DNA of 64,000 nt, from positions 1,904,501 through 1,968,500 of the forward strand of contig NZ_CP078138.1 of assembly GCF_019212185.1 (NCBI RefSeq), written 5' to 3'. The notes beneath the pieces were generated by a model. The model was given only the letters and a program-made list of their open reading frames with translations. It was not told the DNA's origin and ran no database searches. The position numbers and the translations under genes were made by a program. The DNA comes from Pseudomonas fluorescens (GTDB taxonomy: Bacteria; Pseudomonadota; Gammaproteobacteria; Pseudomonadales; Pseudomonadaceae). This document shows positions 1 to 8,845 of this stretch, one piece after another. Each line of letters opens with the position of its first letter. The first letter of the stretch is position 1.

Positions 1-151
1 CAAGCCGATGTTCAAGTTCGGCCCGGGCACTACGCTGGACGAGATCGTGCGTGCGGTGAACCAGGTCGGCGCGGCACCGGGTGACCTGATGGCGATCCTC
101 GAAGCCCTGAAACAGGCCGGCGCCCTGCAAGCCGACCTGATCGTGATTTGA
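1..151 (+). CDS. flgI: Flagellar P-ring protein FlgI, C-terminal end (partial)
   Basis: The window opens inside this gene; reading from base 2 gives the last 49 residues, ending LQADLIVI and a TGA stop. The tail [20 protein letters not shown] followed by [16 protein letters not shown] is the typical C-terminus of FlgI, which forms the P-ring around the rod in the peptidoglycan layer. The stop lies 10 bp before flgJ, so both genes are surely in one rod/ring operon. The start and most of the protein lie outside the window. Confidence 0.95.
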   Translation, partial: KPMFKFGPGTTLDEIVRAVNQVGAAPGDLMAILEALKQAGALQADLIVI

Positions 152-161
152 GGTAGCGGCC

Positions 162-1448
162 ATGGACATGCGCAAGAGCGGGCTGGTCAGCAGCAGCGAT
201 TCGGGATCCTACTCGGACCTCAATCGGCTTAACCAGCTCAAGGTCGGCGACAAGAACAGCGACGGCAACATGCGCAAGGTGGCGCAGGAATTCGAGTCGC
301 TGTTCCTCAACGAGATGCTCAAGTCGATGCGCTCGGCCACCGAAGCCCTGGGCCAGGACAACCCGCTGAACACCGCGGCGGCCAAGCAGTACCAGGAAAT
401 GTACGACCAGCAACTGGCGGTCTCGATGTCCCGCGAGGGCGGCGGCATCGGTCTGGCCGATGTGCTGATGCGCCAGATGTCGAAGAACAAACCGCTGGCC
501 CCGGGCGAGGCAGCCGAGTTGTCGGCGGCCAAGCAGGAAGCGGCCAAGGCCGCGGTGCAGACCCCGATTGCCGCCGGCACTACGGCTACCGATGGGCCGC
601 TGTCGCGCCTCAACGGGCAGCGTCCATTGTGGGCTTCGCGTTCGATCCACGCGCCGCAAGGGGCAGGTGAGGGCGGCGGGCACAGCAACGACATGGCGCT
701 GATCAACCAGCGCCGCCTGGCCTTGCCGCCGAAGCTGGCGGACCGTCTGCTGGCCGGGCTGGTGCCGTCGGCCTCTGGGGCTGCCGCAAGCAACGCCAAC
801 ACCACGTTGCCGACCCGCGCCACCACCGAAGGCAACGCGCTGGTGAAAGGCGATTGGCTGCCGGCGCAAAGTTATTCCGCCGAACGCGGTCGCCTGCAGG
901 TCTACGGTCGGGCCATTGCCCAGCCACCACTGGCGCCAGCGAAAAAATCCTTCAGCTCGCCGAGCGAATTCATCGACACCATGCTGCCGATGGCCAAGCA
1001 GGCTGCTGATCGCATCGGCGTCGATCCGCGTTATTTGGTGGCCCAGGCCGCGCTGGAAACCGGCTACGGCAAATCGGTCATGCGCCAGGCCGACGGCAAC
1101 AGCAGCCACAACCTGTTCGGGATCAAGACCGGCAGCACCTGGAAGGGTGCCCAGGCGCGGGCGATCACCAGCGAATTCCGCAACGGCGCGATGGTCAAGG
1201 AGACGGCCGAGTTCCGTTCCTATGCCTCCTACCAGGACAGCTTCCACGACCTGGTGACCTTGTTGCAGAGCAACAATCGCTATCAAGAAGTGCTGAAGTC
1301 GGCCGATAACCCGGAACAGTTTGTACGCGAGTTGCAAAAGGCCGGGTACGCCACCGACCCGAACTACGCCAGCAAGATTTCGCAGATTGCCAAACAAATG
1401 AAGAGTTACGAGAACTACGCCGCGGCGAGTTCTCCCATGCATTTATAA
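162..1448 (+). CDS. flgJ: Rod-capping protein and peptidoglycan hydrolase FlgJ
   Basis: 428 residues in the two-domain layout of gammaproteobacterial FlgJ. The N-terminal rod-binding domain is at about residues 37-115 (QEFESLFLNEMLKSMR core). A low-complexity linker follows, then a C-terminal glucosaminidase domain at about 280-415. The hydrolase motif QAALETGYGKS contains Glu299, the expected catalytic acid, and NLFGIK follows. In the periplasm it caps the growing rod and opens the cell wall for it. There is no signal peptide because it leaves through the flagellar export apparatus. It lies 10 bp after flgI and 10 bp before flgK. It is longer than E. coli FlgJ (313 residues), and the extra length is in the linker. 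Confidence 0.97.
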   Translation: MDMRKSGLVSSSDSGSYSDLNRLNQLKVGDKNSDGNMRKVAQEFESLFLNEMLKSMRSATEALGQDNPLNTAAAKQYQEMYDQQLAVSMSREGGGIGLADVLMRQMSKNKPLAPGEAAELSAAKQEAAKAAVQTPIAAGTTATDGPLSRLNGQRPLWASRSIHAPQGAGEGGGHSNDMALINQRRLALPPKLADRLLAGLVPSASGAAASNANTTLPTRATTEGNALVKGDWLPAQSYSAERGRLQVYGRAIAQPPLAPAKKSFSSPSEFIDTMLPMAKQAADRIGVDPRYLVAQAALETGYGKSVMRQADGNSSHNLFGIKTGSTWKGAQARAITSEFRNGAMVKETAEFRSYASYQDSFHDLVTLLQSNNRYQEVLKSADNPEQFVRELQKAGYATDPNYASKISQIAKQMKSYENYAAASSPMHL

Positions 1449-1458
1449 GGTCTGAAAC

Positions 1459-3501
1459 ATGAGCTTGATCAATATCGGGATGTCGGGTCTGAATGCGAGT
1501 CAGGCTGCGTTGGCCACCGTCGGCAATAACATTGCCAACGCCAACGCCGCGGGTTACTCGCGTCAACAAATCGTCCAGGGTACTGCAGGCTCGCAGCAGG
1601 TCGGCGGCGTGTTCATCGGTAGCGGCACCACCCTGGCCGATGTGCGCCGGGTGTACAACGCCTACGTCGACGCGCAGTTGCAGACCACCACTTCGCTCAA
1701 TGGCGATGCCCAGGCCTATCTCGATCAGGTCAGCTCGGTCGACAAGCTGCTCTCGGACAAAAACACCGGTGTCTCGGCCGCGCTCGGCAGCTTCTTCGCC
1801 TCGCTGCAAACCGCTGCCGGCAACCCGAGCGATACCTCGGCGCGGCAATTGCTGCTGACCAACGCACAGACCTTGAGCAACCGCTTCAACTCGATCTCCA
1901 GCCAGCTCACGCAGCAGAACGAAGGCATCAACAGTCAGTTGAGCACCTTGACCTCGATGGTCAATCAGCACACCGCGACCATTGCCTCGCTGAACCAGCA
2001 GATCACTCAGTACGGCAAGTCCGGCAGCACCCCGAACAACCTGCTGGACGCCCGTAACGAAGCGGTGCGTTCGCTGAATGAGCTGGTCGGGGTCAAGGTC
2101 CAGGAGCACGACGGGGTCTACGACATCAGCCTCGGTACCGGCCAGTCGCTGGTGCTGGGCAACACCGCCAGCACCCTCACGGCGGTGCCGGGCAAGACCG
2201 ACAAGAGTCAGTTCAGCCTGCAGATCGATTACCCGCAGTCGAGCATCGAAGTGACCTCGGTGATCACCGGCGGCAAGATGGGTGGCCTGCTGCGTTATCG
2301 CGACGACGTGCTGGCGCCGGCCATCAACGACCTGGGACGCACCGCGCTGGTGGTCTCCGACGCGATCAACAAGCAGTTGGGGCAGGGCCTGGATGCCAGC
2401 GGCGAGTTTGGTTCGTCGCTGTTCAACAACATCAACAGCGCCCAGGCCATCAGCCAACGCAGCCTGGCCACTTCGGGCAACAGCGCCGGCTCCGGCAACC
2501 TTGATGTGACCATCGGCGACAGCAGCAAGCTGACCACCTACGACTACCAGGTGACGTTCAGCAGCGACAAGAGCTACACGGTCAAGCGCTCCGATGGCAC
2601 CACCCTGGGCCCGTTCGATGTGACCAAGAATCCGCCGGACATGATCGACGGCTTCAGTCTCAAGCTCAACGGCGGTGGCCTGAGTGCCGGCGACAGCTTC
2701 AAGGTCAGCCCGACCCGCACCGGTGCCAGCGACATGGCGGTGCAGTTGAAAGACCCGAACAAGCTGGCGTTCGCCGCACCCTTGGTGGCGGACAAGGGCA
2801 GCTCCAACAGTGGTTCGGGCGTATTGAGCGCGCCGAACCTGTCGTCGATGCTGGACATTTATGGTGGTGCCGACCTGAGCCAGTTGCAGGGCCAGATTGA
2901 GGGCGCGATGCCGGTGCGCATCGCGTTTGACGCAGCCAAGGACGGTACCCAGACCTATCGGGTGCTGAACGAGGCGGGCGACGAAATCGGCACCGGCAGC
3001 ATTGTTCCGGGTCAGTCCAACAAGGTCACGATCAACGTGCCGGTGCTGGATGCCGCCGGCAATCCGGTGAAGAACCCTGATGGCAGCAACAAGACCATCG
3101 GCTTCGACACCACCATCAGCGGCTCGCCGGGCAAGGGCGACAGTTTTGATATCAAGTTCAACAAGGACGGTAAGGCCGACAACCGCAACGCCAACGAACT
3201 GCTGGCCCTGCAAAACAAGGCCACCGTCGGCGTCAGCGGCGCCAGTGCCGGGATGAGCATGGGCGGCGCCTACAGCCACCTGGTGTCCACGGTCGGCGGC
3301 AAGGCCAGCCAGGCCAGCGTCGATGGCACCGCCAACAGCGCCGCGCTGGAGTATGCCAAATCCAGTCGCAGTTCGGTGTCCCAGGTCAACCTCGATGAAG
3401 AGGCCAGCGACCTGGTCAAGTTCCAGCAGTACTACACCGCGTCGTCGCAGATCATCAAGGTCGCGCAAGACACATTCACGACACTGATCAACAGTCTTTA
3501 A
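1459..3501 (+). CDS. flgK: Flagellar hook-associated protein 1 FlgK
   Basis: 680 residues. The N-terminus (MSLINIGMSGLNASQAAL, then NNIANANAAGYSRQ) is the conserved rod/hook-type N-terminal helix, and the C-terminus (DLVKFQQYYTASSQIIK...TFTTLINSL) is the matching FlgK C-terminal helix. FlgK forms the first ring of the junction between hook and filament. The protein is longer than the enteric one (about 550 residues), with extra length in the exposed central part (about residues 330-560). The gene starts 10 bp after flgJ and ends 14 bp before flgL. Confidence 0.97.
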   Translation: MSLINIGMSGLNASQAALATVGNNIANANAAGYSRQQIVQGTAGSQQVGGVFIGSGTTLADVRRVYNAYVDAQLQTTTSLNGDAQAYLDQVSSVDKLLSDKNTGVSAALGSFFASLQTAAGNPSDTSARQLLLTNAQTLSNRFNSISSQLTQQNEGINSQLSTLTSMVNQHTATIASLNQQITQYGKSGSTPNNLLDARNEAVRSLNELVGVKVQEHDGVYDISLGTGQSLVLGNTASTLTAVPGKTDKSQFSLQIDYPQSSIEVTSVITGGKMGGLLRYRDDVLAPAINDLGRTALVVSDAINKQLGQGLDASGEFGSSLFNNINSAQAISQRSLATSGNSAGSGNLDVTIGDSSKLTTYDYQVTFSSDKSYTVKRSDGTTLGPFDVTKNPPDMIDGFSLKLNGGGLSAGDSFKVSPTRTGASDMAVQLKDPNKLAFAAPLVADKGSSNSGSGVLSAPNLSSMLDIYGGADLSQLQGQIEGAMPVRIAFDAAKDGTQTYRVLNEAGDEIGTGSIVPGQSNKVTINVPVLDAAGNPVKNPDGSNKTIGFDTTISGSPGKGDSFDIKFNKDGKADNRNANELLALQNKATVGVSGASAGMSMGGAYSHLVSTVGGKASQASVDGTANSAALEYAKSSRSSVSQVNLDEEASDLVKFQQYYTASSQIIKVAQDTFTTLINSL

Positions 3502-3515
3502 GGGAGTCATCGACG

Positions 3516-5093
3516 ATGCGTATCTCCACGGCCCAGTTCTTTGAGACCAGTACTGCCAAGTACCAGAACAACTTCTCGTCGGTGGTCAAGACTCAGGATC
3601 AGATCGACTCAGGCGTACGTGTCCAGACGGCGGCGGATGATCCTGTCGGCGCGGCCCGCCTGCTGCAGCTGCAGCAGCAGAAAGACACCCTGCTGCAGTA
3701 CGCGGGCAACATGAACAGCATCAAGTCGGCCCTGACCAATCAGGAAAGTGTGCTCGACAGCATCAACACCGCCTTGCAGAAGGTCAGTGAGTTGGCCATT
3801 CAGTCCGGTGGCGGAGTGATCAGCGACGCCGATCGCAAATCCATCGCCGACGAGCTGGGCAATATCGAGGAGCAGGTGTTCAGCCTGCTCAACAGCAAGG
3901 ACGAGTCCGGCAATTACCTGTTTTCCGGCTCCAAGACCGACGTTGCGCCTTATGTGCGCAACAACGACGGCACCTACACCTACCAGGGCGATGACACGCA
4001 ACTCAACCTGAAGATATCCGACACCCTGAGCATGGCCTCCAGTGACACCGCCAAGAGCATCATGGAAGGTGCGCTGAATACCGGGCGTACCCAGGCCACG
4101 CTGCAGCCGCCGTCGGTGAATGACGGCAAGGTCACGGTCTCGGACGGCCTGATCACCTCCAATCAGACTTACAACAAAAGCTTTGCCGACGGCCAACCGT
4201 ACAGCCTGGAGTTCACCAGCAGCACTCAGTACATCCTCAAGGATGCCACCGGCAAGGACGTGACCTCGGAAGTGCCCGGCAATGGCACCTTTGACGCCAG
4301 CAAGGAGGGCGCCCACAGCGTCAGCCTGCGCGGGGTCAAGTTCGACATCAGCCTGAACCTCGATGATGTGGCTGCGGCGGACCGGGACGCTGCGGTGGCG
4401 GGCAAGGTCTTCACCCTCGAAGCCAAGCCCGACAGCTTCAACGCGTCGCGCACGCCGAGCAATCCTTCGACGGCGCAAATCACCGGCTCCAGCGTGGTCG
4501 ATGCCAAGGCCTACGGCGATAGCTTCCCGAGCAACGGTGCGGTGATCAAATTCATCAGCGACACCGACTATGAAATCTACTCCCAGCCGTTGACCGGCAA
4601 CAGCAAGGCGATCAGCAAGGGCAGCCTGAGTGCCGCTGGCGACTCGCTGACCGCTGCCGGGGTCAAGTTCGACTTCAATGGAGCGGTCAAGTCTGGTGAT
4701 CAGTTTGTCATCGGCGCCAACAACCACCAGACCCAAAGCGCGCTGGATACCATTAGCCAGTTGCGCGAGGCCCTGGCCATGCCGAGCGATGGCGACCTGG
4801 TTGCCCAGCAGAAGCAGAAGAACGCGATCAACTCGGCCATTGGCAACCTGCAGAACGCCAGTGCCGGGATTGATAACGCACGGGGCTCGATCGGCGCCCG
4901 GCTGAAGACCATCGATATCCAGGCCAACGAAAACATCAGCCTGGGCCTGGCCAACGACTCGACTACTTCGGCCATTGGCAACACCGACATGGCCAGCGCC
5001 TCGATCCAGCTGGCGTTTCAGAAAGCTATGCTTGAAGCCTCGCAATTGGCATTTGTGAAGATTTCCCAGTTGACCCTGTTCAACAAGCTCTGA
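3516..5093 (+). CDS. flgL: Flagellar hook-associated protein 3 FlgL
   Basis: 525 residues. The N-terminus (MRISTAQFFETSTAKYQNN, then QIDSGVRVQTAADDPVGAA) and C-terminus (AFQKAMLEASQLAFVKISQLTLFNKL) are the flagellin-like coiled-coil ends of FlgL, the second junction protein between hook and filament. The central domain is large: enteric FlgL has about 317 residues. The insert carries two similar segments (around residues 215-260 and 335-400: 'Y.LEF.S.TQYILKDATGKDV' type and 'VIKFISDTDYEIYSQPL' type), which look like related beta-rich repeats. A long stem-loop follows the stop, so this is probably the end of the flg operon. Confidence 0.96.
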   Translation: MRISTAQFFETSTAKYQNNFSSVVKTQDQIDSGVRVQTAADDPVGAARLLQLQQQKDTLLQYAGNMNSIKSALTNQESVLDSINTALQKVSELAIQSGGGVISDADRKSIADELGNIEEQVFSLLNSKDESGNYLFSGSKTDVAPYVRNNDGTYTYQGDDTQLNLKISDTLSMASSDTAKSIMEGALNTGRTQATLQPPSVNDGKVTVSDGLITSNQTYNKSFADGQPYSLEFTSSTQYILKDATGKDVTSEVPGNGTFDASKEGAHSVSLRGVKFDISLNLDDVAAADRDAAVAGKVFTLEAKPDSFNASRTPSNPSTAQITGSSVVDAKAYGDSFPSNGAVIKFISDTDYEIYSQPLTGNSKAISKGSLSAAGDSLTAAGVKFDFNGAVKSGDQFVIGANNHQTQSALDTISQLREALAMPSDGDLVAQQKQKNAINSAIGNLQNASAGIDNARGSIGARLKTIDIQANENISLGLANDSTTSAIGNTDMASASIQLAFQKAMLEASQLAFVKISQLTLFNKL

Positions 5094-5105
5094 TCCCGCC
5101 TCAAT

Positions 5106-5137
5106 ACCGGTCGGCACTGTGCGCAGTGACGGCCGGT
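5106..5137 (+). terminator. Stem-loop after flgL
   Basis: A 14-base arm (5106-5119) pairs with 5124-5137 across the 4-base loop TGCG, with only two non-Watson-Crick positions. It lies 13 bp after the flgL stop. There is no good T-run, so it may be a weak or Rho-assisted terminator or a transcript-end stabiliser. Confidence 0.5.
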
Positions 5138-5459
5138 CATCCTTGCCGCACTGTTCCTTTCCGGTCTTCAAGTCCCTCAGCCGACACAAGTTTTTCGGCG
5201 GCATTCGGCCGTCTGCAGCTTTCCCGTCCGGCAACTGTTTTGCCCATTGCCCACAAAATAGAGTGACCTATGAGTCATAAAGGGCATCTTCACTGTATCG
5301 TGTGAAACGAGTGGGACGGGTGCCCGGTAGTTGCTGGGTTGATTTTCATGGATTCGGCACCCGTGTCTGGCGTCTGTTTCGGCGTCGGACCCCTTTGTTA
5401 TCAGTGCCTCTCGATCGTGCGAGCGGTGATCTCCAGTTATTCTGTTTTGGGAAGCCACA
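5138..5459. other. Intergenic stretch before the ketoacyl-ACP synthase gene
   Basis: About 320 bp without a convincing gene on either strand. I see no consensus sigma-54 or sigma-28 site. The only notable item is an 11-bp perfect palindrome, TATGAGTCATA, at 5269-5279, roughly 190 bp before the next start codon. A promoter for the downstream gene must lie here because flgL ends in a hairpin, but I cannot place it. Confidence 0.4.
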
Positions 5460-6386
5460 ATGATTGGCATAAAAAGCATCGCCAGTTTCGTGCCAGTGAA
5501 CGGGCTTGATAACTACGCGCAGGGCGCAAAATTCGCCAAGGATGAAGAATTCATTCTGGGCAAGATTGGCTCGGCGTTTCTGCCGCGCATGGATGCTGGC
5601 CAGGAAACTTCCGATCTGTGCGTCGAGGCGGCCAACGCCTTGTTCGCCAGCAACCCGCAACTCGACCGCCAGGCCATCGATGTACTGATCGTGGTCACGC
5701 AGAATGGCGACGAGGAGGGCTTGCCCCACACCTCCGCCATTGTTCAGGACAAGCTCGGCCTGTCGACTCGCGTCGCCGCGTTCGACGTCTCCCTGGGTTG
5801 CTCCGGTTACGTCTACGGCCTGTACGCGATCAAGGGCTTCATGGAAGCCGCAGGCTTGAAGAACGGCCTGCTGATCACCGCCGATCCGTACTCGAAGATC
5901 GTCGACCCGGAAGACCGCAACACCACCATGCTCTTCGGTGATGCGGCCACCGCCACCTGGATGGGCGAAGACGCTGCCTGGCAACTGGGCAAGGCCAAGT
6001 TCGGCACCGACGGTTCCGGCGCACCGCACCTGAAAGTCAGCGACGGCGTGTTCTTCATGAATGGTCGCCAGGTGTTCAACTTTGCCCTGCTCAAAGTGCC
6101 GGCGCATTTGCACGAACTGCTGAGCGACTCGGACCTCAAGTCCGAAGACATTGACGCCTTCTGCATTCACCAAGGCAGCGCGGCCATTGTCGACGCCGTG
6201 GCTCGGCGCTTCGAAGGCGAGCCGGAGAAGTTCATCAAGGACATGGTCGAGACCGGCAACACCGTGTCGTCGAGCATTCCGCTGCTGCTGGAAAAGCACA
6301 TGTTCGCCTCCAGCTGGAGGCGGGTGGCGATCAGCGGGTTTGGTGTAGGCCTGTCCTGGGGTTCGGCGATTCTCCATCGTCCTTGA
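5460..6386 (+). CDS. Ketoacyl-ACP synthase III (FabH-like), flagellin-modification locus
   Basis: 308 residues, a FabH-type thiolase-fold condensing enzyme that joins an acyl-CoA to malonyl-ACP. The full catalytic triad is visible: Cys114 in LGCSGYVYG, His237 in FCIHQG and Asn267 in ETGNTVSSS. It stands alone between flgL and fliC, separated from both by a hairpin. In several Pseudomonas (for example P. syringae) a similar synthase is part of the flagellin glycosylation island, where it is thought to build the acyl part of a modified sugar. The specific substrate is inference. It is not the housekeeping fabH, which lies in fatty-acid gene clusters. Confidence 0.88.
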   Translation: MIGIKSIASFVPVNGLDNYAQGAKFAKDEEFILGKIGSAFLPRMDAGQETSDLCVEAANALFASNPQLDRQAIDVLIVVTQNGDEEGLPHTSAIVQDKLGLSTRVAAFDVSLGCSGYVYGLYAIKGFMEAAGLKNGLLITADPYSKIVDPEDRNTTMLFGDAATATWMGEDAAWQLGKAKFGTDGSGAPHLKVSDGVFFMNGRQVFNFALLKVPAHLHELLSDSDLKSEDIDAFCIHQGSAAIVDAVARRFEGEPEKFIKDMVETGNTVSSSIPLLLEKHMFASSWRRVAISGFGVGLSWGSAILHRP

Positions 6387-6410
6387 TCCTCTACTGCACC
6401 GGCCTCAAGG

Positions 6411-6454
6411 CAAAGCGCCCGGGAGTGAAAACTCTCGGGCGCTTTGCATTTTAT
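6411..6454 (+). terminator. Rho-independent terminator after the ketoacyl-ACP synthase
   Basis: Sixteen-base arms at 6411-6426 and 6431-6446 pair with a single G-T wobble around the loop GAAA, followed by the T-rich run CATTTTATT. It isolates the synthase gene from fliC. Confidence 0.9.
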
Positions 6455-6531
6455 TGACGTCAGTTTTCTGCCTGTAAACCCTTGAAATCAAAGGGCTGGC
6501 ACCCTGCCACCAAAAATTTGCAAAAAACCCC

Positions 6532-6558
6532 TCAAGCAAAGTGCTTTCACGACGATAA
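6532..6558 (+). promoter_or_regulatory. Sigma-28 (FliA) promoter of fliC
   Basis: TCAA (6532-6535), a 15-base spacer, and GACGATAA (6551-6558) match the FliA consensus TAAA-N15-GCCGATAA closely. It lies 80 bp before the fliC start, giving a leader of about 70 nt. The ribosome-binding site is ACGAGGAA just before the ATG. FliA control of flagellin is established in Pseudomonas. Confidence 0.85.
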
Positions 6559-6638
6559 CTATTACGAAGGTTCTCTAGGCCACACCCGGCGGTTGCCAGG
6601 GCCGGAAGCCGCAGCACCCAACCAACGAGGAATTCGTC

Positions 6639-8348
6639 ATGGCTTTATCTGTAAACACCAACATCACCTCCCTGGGCGTTCAGAAAAACCTGAACAAGGC
6701 TTCCGACGCTTTGAGCAACTCGATGAACCGTCTGTCCTCGGGCCTGAAAATCAACAGCGCCAAGGACGACGCCGCTGGCATGCAGATCGCCAACCGTCTG
6801 GGCAACCAGGTTAAAGGTCTGAACGTTGCCATCGCCAACGCCAACAACGGCGTGTCGATCGCACAGACCGCTGAAGGCGCCATGCAAGAATCCACCAACA
6901 CCCTGCAGCGTCTGCGTGAGCTGGCTTTGCAGTCTGCGAACGGTGATAAAAGCGACGCTGACCGTGTGTCCCTGCAGCAGGAATTCACCGCGAAAGTCGG
7001 CGAACTGACCCGTATCGCCAACACCACCACTTTCGGTGGTCGTAACCTGCTGGACGGTTCGTTCAGCAACATCGCCTTCCAGATCGGCGCCAACGCCAAC
7101 GAAACCATCTCGTTCGGCATGACCGACATCAGCGCTACCGCTCTGAAAGGCGAGTACAGCGAAGCCACTGTAAACGGCAAGGCGATGGCTGGTCTGACTG
7201 CTACCGCTACTGGTTCGGTATTGGGTGGTTCGACCGGTACTGGTACAGCTGTAGCGGCCCTGAACGTTGCTGCTGCAGGTACTGGTTTGGCTGCAGCAGC
7301 TTCGATTACTGTTAACGGCACCAAGGTAGACTTCGCATCCGGCGACCTGGGTGATGATGTTGCTCAAAAGCTGAATGATGCGGGCATTTCTGGTGTGACT
7401 GCGTCCTGGGACGATGCCACCGACCAACTGACCATCAATTCGACTTCCACTCTGGAAGTTACCGGTGCAGCGGCTGACCTCACGGCTGTAGGTATGACCG
7501 CCATTGCTGCTGGTGGCAAAATTCCTTCCGCCGTCAGCGACGGCACCACCTTGCTGGGGCAAGGCGGCACCGTCAATGTCAACGGCAAAGACGTGACCTG
7601 GGCTGCTGGCGCGGACATTGATAGCGTTCTGGGCGACATCGACGCAATTACTGGTATCGGCAGCGCCACCATCGGCAAAGACGGTCGCATCCAGGTGACC
7701 TCGGAAGACGGCAACGACGTTGTCCTGAAAAACGTCAGCAGCGGCGCGCTGTCGACTCTGGGTCTGACCTCGGGTACTTCGCAAGCCAAGCTGGGTTCCG
7801 ACACTTCGATCAGCTTGAACGGCGTTGAAGTCAAGTTCAAGAAAGGTGACACCACTGATGCGATCGTTTCCTCGATCAACAGTGCAAGCACCGGCGTAAC
7901 TGCCAGCAAGAACTCGGACGGCACCCTGGGCCTGTTCTCCAAGAAAGACATCGTCATCGCCGACGGCAGCGCTGGCACCGGCCTGACCGCTCTGGGTCTG
8001 ACTTCCGGTACTACTTCTTCCACCACCCTGGAAACCACCGTTTCCAACCTGAGCATCCTCAGTGCTGCCAGCTCGCAGCAAGCGATCCAGGCACTGGACG
8101 GCGCCATGCAGCAGATCGACAGCCAGCGTTCGCAGCTGGGTGCGGTGCAAAACCGTTTCGCCAGCACCGTGGCCAACCTGCAGAGCATTTCGCAGAACTC
8201 CACTGCCTCCAAAGGTCGTGTAGAAGACGCCGACTTCGCTTCCGAAGCCGCTGAACTGACCAAGCAACAAACCCTGCAACAGGCTTCCACTGCGATCCTG
8301 TCCCAGGCTAACCAACTGCCATCCGCTGTACTGAAGCTGCTTCAGTAA
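6639..8348 (+). CDS. fliC: Flagellin FliC
   Basis: 569 residues. The conserved N-terminal D0/D1 (residues 1-165, starting [18 protein letters not shown]) and C-terminal D1/D0 (from about 478; end [17 protein letters not shown]) flank a long variable region. That region holds three similar segments of the Flagellin_IN type, at about 219-285, 309-385 and 388-460, each with a strand like 'I.VNGT.V', a helix, and 'LGLTSGT' at the ends of the last two. It polymerises into the filament. The flg22 immune epitope is at residues 30-51 and differs from the classic Pseudomonas epitope. Codon use is cleaner and less GC-rich than its neighbours, as expected for a very highly expressed gene. Confidence 0.98.
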   Translation: MALSVNTNITSLGVQKNLNKASDALSNSMNRLSSGLKINSAKDDAAGMQIANRLGNQVKGLNVAIANANNGVSIAQTAEGAMQESTNTLQRLRELALQSANGDKSDADRVSLQQEFTAKVGELTRIANTTTFGGRNLLDGSFSNIAFQIGANANETISFGMTDISATALKGEYSEATVNGKAMAGLTATATGSVLGGSTGTGTAVAALNVAAAGTGLAAAASITVNGTKVDFASGDLGDDVAQKLNDAGISGVTASWDDATDQLTINSTSTLEVTGAAADLTAVGMTAIAAGGKIPSAVSDGTTLLGQGGTVNVNGKDVTWAAGADIDSVLGDIDAITGIGSATIGKDGRIQVTSEDGNDVVLKNVSSGALSTLGLTSGTSQAKLGSDTSISLNGVEVKFKKGDTTDAIVSSINSASTGVTASKNSDGTLGLFSKKDIVIADGSAGTGLTALGLTSGTTSSTTLETTVSNLSILSAASSQQAIQALDGAMQQIDSQRSQLGAVQNRFASTVANLQSISQNSTASKGRVEDADFASEAAELTKQQTLQQASTAILSQANQLPSAVLKLLQ

Positions 8349-8367
8349 CATCGGCCGCGGTTAACTA

Positions 8368-8400
8368 ACGGAAGGGCGCGTACGTGCCCTTCCGTTTTTT
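8368..8400 (+). terminator. Terminator after fliC
   Basis: Perfect 10-base arms (8368-8377 and 8386-8395) followed by six or more T. It lies 20 bp after the fliC stop and 18 bp before flaG, so most fliC transcripts should end here and flaG gets read-through only or a separate start. Confidence 0.92.
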
Positions 8401-8418
8401 CGGTTATGAGGTGATGAC

Positions 8419-8763
8419 ATGGACATGAGCATCAAGCTGAACCCGTCTTATCACGCTGGCACCCCACAGCCCGGCGCTGTCCAGGCGCAGCAGGCCAGGC
8501 CTGCGAAAGAAGCGGAGGGGCAGGTCAGCGAAGAGCCGCAACGCGTGGCGCTGGAAAAGGCGGTGACCGACATTCGCGAGTTTGTCCAGGCGAGTCAGCG
8601 CAACCTTGATTTTTCCATCGATGACACCACCGGCCAGGTCGTGGTCAAAGTGATCGCCACCGACAGCGGTGAAGTGATTCGACAGATTCCATCGGAGACC
8701 GCGCTGAAGCTGGCGCAGAATCTGAGCGATGCCAGCAGCCTGCTGTTCCAGAGCAAGGTGTGA
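8419..8763 (+). CDS. flaG: FlaG family protein
   Basis: 114 residues. The second half (ISVDDTTGQVVVKVI-like: FSIDDTTGQVVVKVIATDSG, then VIRQIPSETALKLA) is the FlaG domain, and the first half is proline/glutamine-rich. FlaG proteins influence filament length in polar flagellates; the mechanism is unclear. The start follows GAGGTGATGAC, a good ribosome-binding site. It sits between fliC and fliD, its usual place in Pseudomonas. Confidence 0.92.
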   Translation: MDMSIKLNPSYHAGTPQPGAVQAQQARPAKEAEGQVSEEPQRVALEKAVTDIREFVQASQRNLDFSIDDTTGQVVVKVIATDSGEVIRQIPSETALKLAQNLSDASSLLFQSKV

Positions 8764-8765
8764 GC

Positions 8766-8781
8766 TGGCACGAAATATGAT
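8766..8781 (+). promoter_or_regulatory. Possible degenerate sigma-54 site before fliD
   Basis: TGGCACGAAATATGAT overlaps the flaG stop. The -24 part (TGGCAC) is perfect and the spacing is right, but the -12 part reads TGA where TGC is expected. fliD is RpoN/FleQ dependent in P. aeruginosa, so this may be a weak real promoter. Confidence 0.4.
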
Positions 8782-8845
8782 TCTGACTGCCGCTAACGTG
8801 CGCACGCGCCAATAAAGCGGCAGCCACAGGACAAGGAGACTACTC

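Noticed and set aside
1195..3510. 771-codon open frame on the minus strand across flgK
   Set aside because: Shadow of the GC-rich third-position bias of flgK; low-complexity Val/Gly/His-rich product, no family, no ribosome-binding site.
6498..6513. TGGCACCCTGCCACC as a sigma-54 site before fliC
   Set aside because: No GC dinucleotide at the -12 distance; the good sigma-28 site lies just downstream.
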